Shown: positions 21,194-29,435 of the stretch, in pieces
Position numbering within the stretch: the stretch's first letter is position 1
Layout: each line of letters begins with the position of its first letter
Position numbers and translations under genes: made by a program
Notes under the pieces: model-generated
Told to the model about the DNA's origin: nothing
Databases searched by the model: none
The model's input: the letters and a program-made list of their open reading frames with translations, nothing else
IMG/VR virus record: IMGVR_UViG_3300001920_000011
Span: 1 to 43,395 of that record
Length of the DNA stretch: 43,395 nt
Strand: one strand, 5' to 3'
From: a virus

Positions 21194-21874
21194 ATGGGCC
21201 GGAAAAGCGGAAATGGAGCGCTAACAATGGGGCTCGGCGCGGCGCGGCAGCGCGGAGCGGGCGCCAAGGCGGCGATCGATATCGAGGCGCTGTTGTTTTG
21301 GGTTTACGCCAAGCAGCTCGCGGCCAAGAACGAAAGCGGCGGCGTGGGGCTGCACGAGGCCGAGCGCTTGGCCGATGGGATCGAATGGGCCGGGTCGTCG
21401 GCCGATGGCGTGGCGGCCGTGGCGCGGATCGGCGAGCTCGGCTGCCGGGTCGATGGCGGCGGGTACACGCATGGCGACGTTCACCCCGATGCCGAGATCG
21501 TGCATCAAGCGGTGTGCGCGCTGGGCGAGGTCGATGCCGGGCTCGTGATCATGATGGCGTCGAGCGGACGGCGGCCGGAATGCTATCCGGACGTGGTGGC
21601 CAAGCTGGTGCCGATGCGCGATGCGCGCGGTCGGCCCATTCCGTTGCGCGATCAGCACGACAACGTGATCAAGGGCCAGTTCAAGATGCGCTGGACCGTG
21701 CGGCAAGACGTGCTCGACAACGTGCGGGCCATGTATACGCGCTGGCACGACCTGCTGACGCTGCTCGCCGAAGGGTTGCAAGGGGCCTTGCGCGATCACT
21801 TGCCGACCGCGCCCGCGTGCCCGCGCGAGCCTTGGAAGCGAAAGGCGCTTGACACGGTTACGGCGAAGGGTTGA
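21194..21874 (+). CDS. Unknown protein at the lambda-Q position
   Basis: A 226-aa protein. I chose the ATG at 21194 because AGGAG (21180-21184) is 9 bp upstream; an ATG at 21185 is too close to that site. A helix-rich N-terminus (IDIEALLFWVYAKQLAAKN) is followed by a hydrophobic helix-strand EVDAGLVIMMASSGRRPECYPDVV and a middle segment QFKMRWTVRQDVLDNVRAMYTRWHDLLTLLAEGLQG. No antiterminator or nuclease signature is visible. Its position, last early gene before a promoter-like TTGACA box, a strong terminator and the terminase genes, is where lambdoid phages encode the late activator, so a late-regulator role is an inference from position. Confidence 0.65.
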   Translation: MGRKSGNGALTMGLGAARQRGAGAKAAIDIEALLFWVYAKQLAAKNESGGVGLHEAERLADGIEWAGSSADGVAAVARIGELGCRVDGGGYTHGDVHPDAEIVHQAVCALGEVDAGLVIMMASSGRRPECYPDVVAKLVPMRDARGRPIPLRDQHDNVIKGQFKMRWTVRQDVLDNVRAMYTRWHDLLTLLAEGLQGALRDHLPTAPACPREPWKRKALDTVTAKG

Positions 21875-21899
21875 CATTCCCTCCGAACGCTAAAGCTGT
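21849..21899 (+). promoter_or_regulatory. Candidate late promoter region
   Basis: Two consensus TTGACA hexamers occur 22 bp apart (21849-21854 and 21871-21876). The second is followed by no good -10; AGCTGT lies at 17-bp spacing. A transcript would start just before the strong terminator at 21910-21952, as with lambda pR' and tR'. The -10 is weak, so this is tentative. Confidence 0.35.
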
Positions 21900-21909
21900 G
21901 TCCGATACT

Positions 21910-21952
21910 CGCCCGCCCGGTCCATGATGGATCGCGGCGGGCGGTTTCGTTT
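21910..21952 (+). terminator. Strong terminator before late genes
   Basis: Perfect 8-bp stem CGCCCGCC (21910-21917) and GGCGGGCG (21936-21943), with an inner TCCA/TGGA stem in the loop, followed by GTTTCGTTT. It lies 12 bp before the HNH gene and downstream of all early genes, so late expression probably needs read-through or a promoter after it. Confidence 0.8.
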
Positions 21953-21963
21953 AAGGGGTTCGC

Positions 21964-22260
21964 ATGCCGGCCGCACCGCCCAAGCATCGGCCCGCCGGAT
22001 GGAAGCCGCCAGTCCCTTGGGCTTCGACGACAACGTCGAGCACCGCGCGGGGCTATGGCGGGCGATGGCAGAAGCTGCGCGCCCAGGTGCTGCGCGAGGA
22101 ACCGCTCTGCCGGGCGTGCAAGCCGCGCGTTACGGCGGCGGTCCATGTCGACCACATCGTGCCGAAGGCGAAGGGCGGGACCGACGAACGATCCAACCTC
22201 CAGCCGCTCTGCGAGCCGTGCCACAAGGCGAAGACCGCGCGCGATCGGGCGACGGGGTAG
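21964..22260 (+). CDS. HNH endonuclease
   Basis: A 98-aa HNH nuclease. The metal finger is visible: CRAC (CxxC), then AAVHVDHIVPKAKGGTDERSNLQPLCEPCHKAKTARD, giving the D-H, N and H residues of the HNH motif and a second CxxC. HNH proteins placed directly upstream of P27-type terminases in cos phages help the terminase cut genome ends. Start ATG 21964 just downstream of the terminator. First gene of the late block. Confidence 0.95.
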   Translation: MPAAPPKHRPAGWKPPVPWASTTTSSTARGYGGRWQKLRAQVLREEPLCRACKPRVTAAVHVDHIVPKAKGGTDERSNLQPLCEPCHKAKTARDRATG

Positions 22261-22361
22261 GGGGGGTGAAATCTCTGGGGCCCTGCGCTCCTAGACCGAG
22301 CCCGTACCCAAATTTTCGTGCCCGCAAGTTTCCCAGAATTTTTTTTTTGGAGCAACGGACG
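22261..22361 (+). other. Candidate cos region
   Basis: Gene-free 101-bp segment between the HNH and small terminase genes, beginning with a G-rich run and AAATCTCTGGGGCCC. In HNH/P27-type phages the cohesive end usually lies between these two genes, in G-rich sequence of this kind. The segment also has a run of nine T before the GGAGC Shine-Dalgarno of terS. The exact nick positions cannot be read. Confidence 0.45.
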
Positions 22362-22958
22362 ATGACGCGAGGACCGAAACCGGAGCCCGCCGCGCTGAAA
22401 CGCGCGAAAGGCAATCCGGGCAAGCGTCGCATCATCGAAGCGCCGCCGCTCGCCGGTGTCGCCGGCAGCAAGATCGTCGCGCATCCGAGTTTGTCGAAGG
22501 ACGCGCGCACGGTTTGGAACAAGCTGGCGCCCGAGCTCGAGCGTCTTCAGTTTCTCCGCCCGACCGACGTCGACGCCTTCGCGCGCTACTGCGAGCATCT
22601 GTCGAAATGGTGGTCGCTCACGCGCGCCATCCGTCGCGAAGGCGAAACCTACCTCGCGAAGTCGGAGCACAACCCGGAAGGGTTGCACCGCCTCAATCCC
22701 AAATTCCTGATCCGCGAGCGGATCGAGAATCGCCTCGAAACGCTGGAAGACCGTTTCGGCCTGACGCCCGCCTCACGTCATCAAATCCTGCGCCAGCTTT
22801 CGATGCTGCCGATGGGCGACCTGTTCGATCGCGTCGGCCAGGCCGATGCCAACGCCAACCCCGTCGGCGGCGCGCCGAACGCCGGACCGCCCGTCAACGA
22901 AACGCCGTCCAGCCCCGTGGGCTTGCTCGCGCGTGCCGCAACCTCGCTGCCCAACTGA
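22362..22958 (+). CDS. terS: Terminase small subunit, P27 family
   Basis: A 198-aa P27-family small terminase. It begins RGPKPEPAALKRAKGNPGKRR, the basic N-terminus typical of the family, then a helical bundle: KDARTVWNKLAPELERLQFLRPTDVDAFARYCEHLSKW and an RLNPKFLIRERIENRLETLEDRFGLTPASR dimerisation/oligomerisation region. It recognises the packaging site and loads the large subunit. The last 45 residues are a low-complexity Asn/Pro-rich tail. GGAG precedes the ATG at 22362. Confidence 0.94.
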   Translation: MTRGPKPEPAALKRAKGNPGKRRIIEAPPLAGVAGSKIVAHPSLSKDARTVWNKLAPELERLQFLRPTDVDAFARYCEHLSKWWSLTRAIRREGETYLAKSEHNPEGLHRLNPKFLIRERIENRLETLEDRFGLTPASRHQILRQLSMLPMGDLFDRVGQADANANPVGGAPNAGPPVNETPSSPVGLLARAATSLPN

Positions 22959-22968
22959 TCGGATCGTC

Positions 22969-24636
22969 ATGACCGCCGCCCTCGCCGAAGCGCCGCTGGC
23001 CTTGCCCGCGGGGCTGCCGGTGTGCCCGCACGGCGGCGAGAAATTTGGCGCGTGGTACGACCCCGCCGCCGCGCAAGCCGCGGTCGACTTCTTCCACACC
23101 TACCTGCGCCACACCGAGGGCGAATGGTGGGGCCGGCCGTTCCGCTTGTCGCCGTGGCAGGAAGCCTTTGTCCGCACCGTTTTCGGCTGGAAGCGCGCCG
23201 ACGGCACGCGTCTCATCCGCCAAGCCTATCTCGAACTGCCGCGCAAAAACGGCAAGACCGAATTCGCGGCGGGCCTCGCGCTGTTGCTGCTGATCGCCGA
23301 TGGCGAACCCGGCGCGCAGATCTACTCGATGGCCGTCGACGAGAACCAAGCCAAGATCGTTTTTAACAAGGCCGGCGTGATGATCGGCCTGTCGAAGGCG
23401 CTCTACGACGAAGCCAAAGTCTTCAAGAAGTCGATTTTCTGCCACGCGCTGATGGGCCGCTTCGAGCCGTTGAGCTCGCGCCCCGGCGGCAAGCACGGTT
23501 TCAGCCCCTCGGGCGCCGTGGCGGATGAGCTGCACGAATGGCCCGACGGCGAATTGCACGACGTGGTGCACAAGGGCACGGGCGCGCGCCGCCAGCCGCT
23601 CGAGATTCTGATAACCACGGCGGGCGAGCCCGGCATCGGCTACGGCCACGAAATGCACGAATACGCGACGGCGGTGCTGCGCGGCGACGTGATCGACCCG
23701 ACCTTCCACGCGGTGATCTACGCCGCCGACGCCGACGACGATTGGCGCGCGCCCGAAACCTGGGCGAAGGCCAACCCCAATCTCGGCGTGTCGGTGAAAG
23801 AGGATTACCTCGCCGCCGAAGTGGTGAAATGCGAAGGCAAGCCCGCGAAGATCGCGGATTTCAAGCGCTACCACCTCAACGTCTGGAACGAGAAGAAGGC
23901 CGGCGGCATCGACATGGACGCGTGGGACAAACTGCCCGCGCGCCGCGTCACGCTCGACGATCTGAAGGGCCGCGTGTGCTGGGGCGGCATCGATCTTTCC
24001 TCGACGACCGACTTGACCGTGCTGGCGCTGGCCGCCGATTGGCCCGACGGGCGCGGGATCGACATGTGGTGGCGCTATTGGCTGCCGGTGCGCGCGCCGA
24101 AGGAATTGCGCGAGCGCGAGCATCGCGACCGCGTGCCCTATTCGCGCTGGATCGACGAAGGCTGGATAGTCGCGACCGAAGGCGACGTCGTCGACTACGA
24201 CGCGATCCGCGCCTTCGTCTCGGGCGGCGTGGAACATCCCGCGCATAAGGGCCCGTCGTTGAAGGAACTCGTCGATATCCGCGATCTGGCGATCGACCGC
24301 TGGAACGCGACGCAAATCTCCAGCCAATTGATGGGCGACGGCATTCCGATGAAGCAATTCGGCCAGGGCTTCGCGTCGATGTCCGCCCCCAGCAAGGAAT
24401 TCGAACGCTTGATCACCGGCGGCCTGCTCGCGCACGGCGCCAACCCGGTCGCGCGCTGGAACGCGCAATGCGTGACGTTCATCGCCGACGGCGCCGACAA
24501 CATCAAGCCCGTGAAGCCCGACCGCCGCCGCACGCCCAAGCGCATCGACGGCATCGTCGCGGCCATCATGGCGATCGGCGTCAAGGGCACGACCGCCCCG
24601 GCGACGGGCAAGTCGTGGTGGGAATCGGCGGCATAA
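22969..24636 (+). CDS. terL: Terminase large subunit
   Basis: A 555-aa packaging motor. The ATPase has Walker A PRKNGKTE at 91-98, Walker B AVADELHEW at about 183-191 and a coupling ILITTAGEP near 213-221. The C-terminal nuclease begins with CWGGIDLSSTTDL (Asp342) and ends with a RIDGIVAAIMAIG metal-binding segment. These match the Terminase_1 family used by HK97-like cos phages. The ATG at 22969 begins 10 bp after the small subunit. Size and motif order are normal. Confidence 0.96.
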   Translation: MTAALAEAPLALPAGLPVCPHGGEKFGAWYDPAAAQAAVDFFHTYLRHTEGEWWGRPFRLSPWQEAFVRTVFGWKRADGTRLIRQAYLELPRKNGKTEFAAGLALLLLIADGEPGAQIYSMAVDENQAKIVFNKAGVMIGLSKALYDEAKVFKKSIFCHALMGRFEPLSSRPGGKHGFSPSGAVADELHEWPDGELHDVVHKGTGARRQPLEILITTAGEPGIGYGHEMHEYATAVLRGDVIDPTFHAVIYAADADDDWRAPETWAKANPNLGVSVKEDYLAAEVVKCEGKPAKIADFKRYHLNVWNEKKAGGIDMDAWDKLPARRVTLDDLKGRVCWGGIDLSSTTDLTVLALAADWPDGRGIDMWWRYWLPVRAPKELREREHRDRVPYSRWIDEGWIVATEGDVVDYDAIRAFVSGGVEHPAHKGPSLKELVDIRDLAIDRWNATQISSQLMGDGIPMKQFGQGFASMSAPSKEFERLITGGLLAHGANPVARWNAQCVTFIADGADNIKPVKPDRRRTPKRIDGIVAAIMAIGVKGTTAPATGKSWWESAA

Positions 24637-24639
24637 GTC

Positions 24640-25881
24640 ATGGGCGTTCTGTCGAGGTTTAACCCGTTCGCGCGCAAGTCGAACGGCATCAGCACGCTCG
24701 ACCTTATTCGCCAGATCTACGGCGGCACGCCCAGCAAGACCGGCGTGTCCGTCACCTGGACCACGGCGTTGCAATGCACGGCGGCGCTGGGCTGCACGCG
24801 CGTCATCGCCGAAGGCGTCGCCCAACTGCCGATCGGCATCTATCGCAATCAGGATCGCCGGCGGATCGAGATCACGGAAGGGGCCGGCGCGCGGCTGCTG
24901 GCCGACGGGCCCAATTCGTTCCAAACGACCTTCGAATTCGTCGAAACGCTGCTGTTCAACGCGGTGCTGGGCCGCGCGGGCTACGCGCTGAAAACCCGTT
25001 CGCCGGTCTCGGGCGACGTGCTGGAGTTGCTGCCCATCCCCGCGGCGTGGGTCACCGAGAAGCGCGACGACAAGTGGCGCGTCTATTATGAAGTCGATCT
25101 GCGCGTCGCGACCGACGGTCCGTCGACGAAGCTGATCGTGAAGTTCGAGGATATGCTGCGCGTGCGCGGCCCCTCGCTCGATGGCTTCACCGGCCTGCCG
25201 GGCATCCAGTTGGCGCGCGAAGCGATCGGCCTGGCGCTGGCGACCGAGGAAGCCCACGCCAAGCTGCATCGCAACGGCGTGCAGACGTCGGGCGTGTGGT
25301 CGGTGCAGGACAGTCTGACCGCCGAACAATACGAGCGCCTCGTCGCGGTGATCGCGAAGTATCAGGGGCTCGAAAACGCGGCGAAGCCGCTGATCCTCGA
25401 CCGCTCGGCCAAGTGGCAGCAGGTTTCGATGTCGGGCGTCGACGCCCAGCATCTGGAAACGCGCAAATTCCAGATCGAGGAAGTGTGCCGCGCGTTGCGC
25501 GTCTTCCCGATCATGATCGGCCACGCGGATAAAACCGCGACCTACGCCTCGGCGGAACAGATGTTCCTGGCGCATGTGGTGCACACGCTGCTGCCGTGGG
25601 TGCGCCGCGTCGAACAGGTGTTCGCGCGCGATCTGCTGACCGAAGCGGAACGCAAATCCGGCGCCTATGTGAAGTTGTCGGTGCAGGGATTGATGCGTGG
25701 CGACGCGAAGACCCGCGCCGAATTCTACGCCAAGGCGATTCTCGCCGGCTGGATGACGCGCAACGAAGCCCGCGCGCTCGAGGAAATGGACGCGATCGCC
25801 GGCCTCGACGAGCCGTTGACCCCGTCGAACATGGCGCTCGGCGCCGATCCGGCGTCCGACAAGGCGCCGAAGAAGGAGTAA
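24640..25881 (+). CDS. HK97-type portal protein
   Basis: A 413-aa portal of the HK97 gp3 family, the dodecameric channel for DNA packaging and release. Visible signatures are WTTALQCTAALGCTRVIAEGVAQLPIGIYR near the N-terminus, PIPAAWVTEKRDDKWRVYYEV, and in the clip/stem region ALRVFPIMIGHADKTATYASAEQMFLAHVVHTLLPWVRRVEQ. It starts 4 bases after the terminase stop. Normal length for the family. Confidence 0.95.
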   Translation: MGVLSRFNPFARKSNGISTLDLIRQIYGGTPSKTGVSVTWTTALQCTAALGCTRVIAEGVAQLPIGIYRNQDRRRIEITEGAGARLLADGPNSFQTTFEFVETLLFNAVLGRAGYALKTRSPVSGDVLELLPIPAAWVTEKRDDKWRVYYEVDLRVATDGPSTKLIVKFEDMLRVRGPSLDGFTGLPGIQLAREAIGLALATEEAHAKLHRNGVQTSGVWSVQDSLTAEQYERLVAVIAKYQGLENAAKPLILDRSAKWQQVSMSGVDAQHLETRKFQIEEVCRALRVFPIMIGHADKTATYASAEQMFLAHVVHTLLPWVRRVEQVFARDLLTEAERKSGAYVKLSVQGLMRGDAKTRAEFYAKAILAGWMTRNEARALEEMDAIAGLDEPLTPSNMALGADPASDKAPKKE

Positions 25882-25886
25882 AGCGA

Positions 25887-26573
25887 ATGGACCGCAGCGA
25901 ATTCGGCCTGCGCGAGGTGAAGCTCGCGAAGGACCCCGCCGAAGGCATGAAGTTTTCGGGCTACGGCGCCGTGTTCGGCAACGTCGATTCCTACGGCGAC
26001 GTGATCGCCCCCGGCGCCTTCGCCGAAACGCTGGCCGCGGCGCGCAAATCCGGCAACTGGCCCGCGATGCTCGCCCAGCACGGCGGCTGGGGCATGACGG
26101 GCGAGGATATGAACCCGATCGGCGTGTGGACCGATCTGGCCGAGGACGGCCACGGCTTGAAGGTCGAAGGCGTGCTCGCCGATACGGCGCGCGGGCTCGA
26201 CACCTACAAGCTGCTGAAGATGGACCCGCGCCCGGCGCTCAACGGTCTGTCGATCGGCTACGTCGCCAAGAAATTCACCGCGCGCTCGAAGCCCGACGAG
26301 CCGCGCCGCAAACTCGAAGCCATCGATCTCTACGAAGTCAGCCTCGTCACCTTCCCGGCCAATCCCAAATCGCGGATCCGCCAGGTGAAGTCGGGCGAAG
26401 GGTTGACGCTGAATGACGCGGAGAAAGCCCTGCGCGAGGCCGGGTTCTCCCGCATGGAAGCCAAGGCGATCCTCGCCAAAGGTTTCAAAGCTCTCGGCCT
26501 GCGCGAGGCCGGCGAGGGCGACGACGAAACGGAAGCCGCGCTCCAGCGGCTCCTCTCCACCCTCAAAAGCTGA
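25887..26573 (+). CDS. HK97-type prohead protease
   Basis: A 228-aa S78-family prohead protease that matures the capsid by removing scaffold. Catalytic His65 lies in MLAQHGG and Ser122 in NGLSIGYV; EAIDLYEVSLVTFPANPKSRI holds the conserved end of the protease fold. The C-terminal ~50 residues (NDAEKALREAGFSRMEAKAILAKGFKAL) form the usual helical extension. GAGTAA of the portal is followed by the ATG at 25887. Order portal-protease-capsid is canonical. Confidence 0.95.
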   Translation: MDRSEFGLREVKLAKDPAEGMKFSGYGAVFGNVDSYGDVIAPGAFAETLAAARKSGNWPAMLAQHGGWGMTGEDMNPIGVWTDLAEDGHGLKVEGVLADTARGLDTYKLLKMDPRPALNGLSIGYVAKKFTARSKPDEPRRKLEAIDLYEVSLVTFPANPKSRIRQVKSGEGLTLNDAEKALREAGFSRMEAKAILAKGFKALGLREAGEGDDETEAALQRLLSTLKS

Positions 26574-26587
26574 AGAAAGGAAATCCG

Positions 26588-27946
26588 ATGTTGGATTTCG
26601 AAGAGAAGGATGCCGGCACGCCCGACGTGTCGCAACTGCCGAAGATCATCGGCGATCTCGGCCGCGCGTTCGAGGATTTCAAGTCCAAGAACGAGAAGGA
26701 ACTGCAGGAAATCAAGGCCGGCACGAAGGCCGCTCCCGCCGATCTCACGAAGGTCGAGGAAGCGCTGACCAAACTGCACGCCGCCAAGGACGCGATCGAG
26801 CTGAAGCTCGCGGGCCAGGAAAAGGCGCAAAAGCAGCTCGAAGCGCTGCTGGCGCGCCCCGGTCTCGGCCACAATGGCGGCCCGGCCCTCGAGGATTCCG
26901 AAAAGCAGTTGAAGGCGTTCAATCTGCTGCGCAAGGCCGGCAGCGCGCCGGTCTCGGCCGAAATCTATGCCGACTACCGCAAAAGCTTCGAAACCGTTCT
27001 GCGCAAATCCGACAAAGGGTGGAGCGCCGACGAAGTGAAGACTTTGGCCGTCGGTCTCGATCCCTCGGGTGGCTATTTGGTCCCGGCGGATATGTCCGGC
27101 CGCATCGTCCAGCGCGTGTTCGAGATCTCGCCCATGCGCCAACTGGCCGATATCGTCACCATCGGCGTCGACGTGCTGGAAGGCATCAACGACACCGACG
27201 AGGCCGATGAAGGCGGCTGGGTGTCGGAAATGGGCACGCGCGCCGATACCGATACGCCGGCGATCGGCAAGTGGTCGATCCCGACGCACGAAATCTACGC
27301 CCAGCCCAAGGTCACGCTGAAGATGCTCGAAGACGGCGTCTTCGACGTGGAGGCGTGGCTTAACCGCAAGGTCTCCGATCGCTTCGCGCGCGTCGAGAAC
27401 GCGGCCTTCCTCACCGGCAACGGTGTGGGCAAGCCGCGCGGTCTCACGACCTACGACACGGCCGCGACGGCGGACGGGTCGCGCGCTTGGGGCACGTTCG
27501 AACACGTCGCGACGGCGAACAACGGCGACTTCGCGTCGTCCACGCCGGCGGACATCCTGTTCGACGTGGTCGGTGCGATGAAGGACGCCTATCTCGCCAA
27601 CGCGACCTGGCTCACGCGGCGCGAGGTGATCACCAAGGTCCGCAAGTTCAAGGAATCGACGACCAACGGCTATCTCTGGCAGCCTGGCTTGCAGCAGGGC
27701 AAGCCGCAGACGCTGCTGGGTTTCCCCGTGTCGATCGCCCAGGACATGCCGACCCTGGCGACGGGTTCGCTGTCGATGGCCTTCGGCGACATGAAGGAAG
27801 GCTATCAGGTCGTCGATCGTGCGGGCATCAGCACGCTGCGCGACCCTTACACCGCCAAGGGTTACGTGAAGCTGTTCACGCGTCGCCGCGTGGGCGGCGG
27901 CGCGTTGAACTTCGACGCGGTGAAGTTCGTCAAGTTCGGCTCGTAA
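26588..27946 (+). CDS. HK97-fold major capsid protein
   Basis: A 452-aa HK97-fold capsid precursor. Residues 1-105 are a helical coiled-coil delta/scaffold domain that the protease should remove, ending near PGLGHNGGPALEDSEKQLKAF. The mature part starts after about 110 and contains KTLAVGLDPSGGYLVPADMSGRIVQRVFEISPMRQLADIV, AAFLTGNGVGKPRGL and MPTLATGSLSMAFGDMKEGYQVVDR. The motif GLGHNGGP (92-99) recurs in a fibre protein at 39929. Shine-Dalgarno AAGGAAA precedes the ATG. Confidence 0.96.
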   Translation: MLDFEEKDAGTPDVSQLPKIIGDLGRAFEDFKSKNEKELQEIKAGTKAAPADLTKVEEALTKLHAAKDAIELKLAGQEKAQKQLEALLARPGLGHNGGPALEDSEKQLKAFNLLRKAGSAPVSAEIYADYRKSFETVLRKSDKGWSADEVKTLAVGLDPSGGYLVPADMSGRIVQRVFEISPMRQLADIVTIGVDVLEGINDTDEADEGGWVSEMGTRADTDTPAIGKWSIPTHEIYAQPKVTLKMLEDGVFDVEAWLNRKVSDRFARVENAAFLTGNGVGKPRGLTTYDTAATADGSRAWGTFEHVATANNGDFASSTPADILFDVVGAMKDAYLANATWLTRREVITKVRKFKESTTNGYLWQPGLQQGKPQTLLGFPVSIAQDMPTLATGSLSMAFGDMKEGYQVVDRAGISTLRDPYTAKGYVKLFTRRRVGGGALNFDAVKFVKFGS

Positions 27947-27976
27947 GCGCCGAACCTCCCGAACGGCGATCCACGC

Positions 27977-28010
27977 GAAGGGCCCGGGGAAACTCGGGCC
28001 CTTCATCGTT
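27977..28010 (+). terminator. Terminator after capsid gene
   Basis: Perfect 10-bp stem GAAGGGCCCG (27977-27986) and CGGGCCCTTC (27995-28004) with an 8-base loop, followed by ATCGTTT. It lies in the 90-bp gap after the capsid gene and would reduce transcription into the connector genes, so that more capsid protein than tail protein is made. Confidence 0.8.
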
Positions 28011-28036
28011 TCCACGCGCCAACAGGAGTTTTTCCG

Positions 28037-28459
28037 ATGCGCGATCTCATGAACAACGTGCACCTGAAGCGGGCCATCAGCCCGGTTTCGGTGTCGGACG
28101 ACACGGCCCAGGTTTCGCAGATCATCGACACCCAGGGCTACAACTCGCTGACCTTCGCCATCCTGGCCGGCTCGCTCGCCGATGCCGGCGCCACTTTCAC
28201 GGCGCTGGTCGAGCATGACGACGCGGCCGGCTTCGGCACGGCGGCGGCGGTGTCCGACGACGAGTTGATCGGCACCGAAGCGCTGGCCTCGTTCAATCAG
28301 GGCGATGACAACAAGTGCTTCAAGATCGGCTATGCCGGTACGAAACGCTATGTGCGCCTGACGATCACGCCGGCCGGCAACGCGTCGGCGGCGCTGGTCG
28401 CCGCTGTCGCGATCCTCGGCCACCCGGCCCAGGCGCCGACGTCGAACCCGCCGGCCTAA
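28037..28459 (+). CDS. Probable virion structural protein
   Basis: A 140-aa beta-rich protein (MRDLMNNVHLKRAISPVSVSDDTAQVSQIID ... LTFAILAGSLADAGATFTALVEHDD ... YVRLTITPAGNASAALVAAVAILGHPA). Proteins with this pattern (DTQGYxSLTF, TExLASF, KRYVRLT) occur next to capsid genes of many alphaproteobacterial phages; a head decoration or auxiliary structural role is likely but not established. It follows the terminator after the capsid gene with a CAGGAG Shine-Dalgarno. Confidence 0.8.
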   Translation: MRDLMNNVHLKRAISPVSVSDDTAQVSQIIDTQGYNSLTFAILAGSLADAGATFTALVEHDDAAGFGTAAAVSDDELIGTEALASFNQGDDNKCFKIGYAGTKRYVRLTITPAGNASAALVAAVAILGHPAQAPTSNPPA

Positions 28460-28510
28460 CCGCAACGCGAAGGACAAGGGGCGGGGCTTCGGCCTCGCCC
28501 CGCTATCCCC

Positions 28511-29107
28511 ATGCCGCTGCCCTTCCTCGCCCTCGCCACGCCGCCGGACGAAGAGCCGGTGACGCTGGCCGACGCGAAGATCCATCTGCGCGTCGACGGC
28601 ACGGCCGAGGATACGCTGATCGGCGGTTTGATCGTCGCGGCGCGCCAGGCGGCGGAAGCCCACACCAACCGCGCTTTCGTGGCGCAGACCTGGCTGTGGA
28701 CGCTCGACGATTTCCCCTGCGCGGGGAAATGGCTGGAATTGCCCAAGGCGCCGCTGGCGTCGCTGGAAAAAATCGAAGTGCGCGGCGCTTCCGGCACCTA
28801 TGCCGAAGCCACGCTGGCGGATTTCGACGTGCTCGCCCCCGCCGGGCCTTACGCCCCGCCGGCGACCGTCGGCCCGATGCCGGACAAGGCGTGGCCGTCG
28901 TCCGATTGGGCGGGGGCGGCGCGCGCGCGCTTCCAATTCGTCGCGGGCTATGGCGACGGCGAGTCCGTGCCCGAAGCGATCAAGTCGGCGATCAAGCTGA
29001 TCCTGACCGACCTCTACGAAAACCGCGCCGCCCAAGCCGAACGCGCGCTGACCGAAAACGCCGCGGTCAAGGCGCTGCTTTTCCCGTTCCGCGTGCATTA
29101 TGTCTGA
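28511..29107 (+). CDS. Head-tail connector, gp6/gp8 type
   Basis: A 198-aa adaptor of the HK97 gp6 / phiE125 gp8 type. It opens with LADAKIHLRVDGTAEDTLIGGLIVAARQAAEAHTNRAF, the usual family signature, has the trailing WTLDDFP strand region, and ends with VPEAIKSAIKLILTDLYENR. It joins portal to tail-completion proteins in the neck. Its last bases overlap the next gene (ATG at 29100) by 8 bp. Confidence 0.92.
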   Translation: MPLPFLALATPPDEEPVTLADAKIHLRVDGTAEDTLIGGLIVAARQAAEAHTNRAFVAQTWLWTLDDFPCAGKWLELPKAPLASLEKIEVRGASGTYAEATLADFDVLAPAGPYAPPATVGPMPDKAWPSSDWAGAARARFQFVAGYGDGESVPEAIKSAIKLILTDLYENRAAQAERALTENAAVKALLFPFRVHYV

Positions 29108-29426
29108 ATTGAAAGCGGGCCGTCTCGATCGCCGCGTGACCTTGCGCGCGAAAACGCTGGCCAACGACGCCTCGGGCCAAGCGATCGAAACCTGGGCCGA
29201 TCTCGCCACGGTGTGGGCGGAAAAGCGCGATCTGCGCGGCCGCGAATATCTCGCCGCGCAAGCGGTCAACGCCGAGGTCGAGACGGTTTTCCGCATCCGC
29301 TGGCGGTCGGACGTCACGCCCGCCAACCGCCTGACCTATGACGGCAAGGATTACGACATCGCCGCGATCGCCGAGATCGGCCGGCGCGAAGGCCTCGAGC
29401 TGCGCTGCACCGCGCGGGCGGACTAA
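29100..29426 (+). CDS. Head-tail adaptor (head closure)
   Basis: A 108-aa beta-barrel head-closure protein (SPP1 gp16-like). Signatures: LKAGRLDRRVTLRAKTLANDASGQ, WADLATVWAEKRDLRGREYL and FRIRWRSDVTPANRLTYDGKDYDIAAIAEIG, which are the standard motifs of this family. It sits between the connector and tail-completion proteins as in HK97-like phages. Normal length. Confidence 0.94.
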   Translation: MSELKAGRLDRRVTLRAKTLANDASGQAIETWADLATVWAEKRDLRGREYLAAQAVNAEVETVFRIRWRSDVTPANRLTYDGKDYDIAAIAEIGRREGLELRCTARAD

Positions 29427-29435
29427 GGAAGCAAC

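Noticed and set aside
17814-21227. 1137-codon minus-strand frame
   Set aside because: It lies antisense to the m5C methyltransferase and helicase genes; long antisense frames are expected at this GC content and the translation has no domain.
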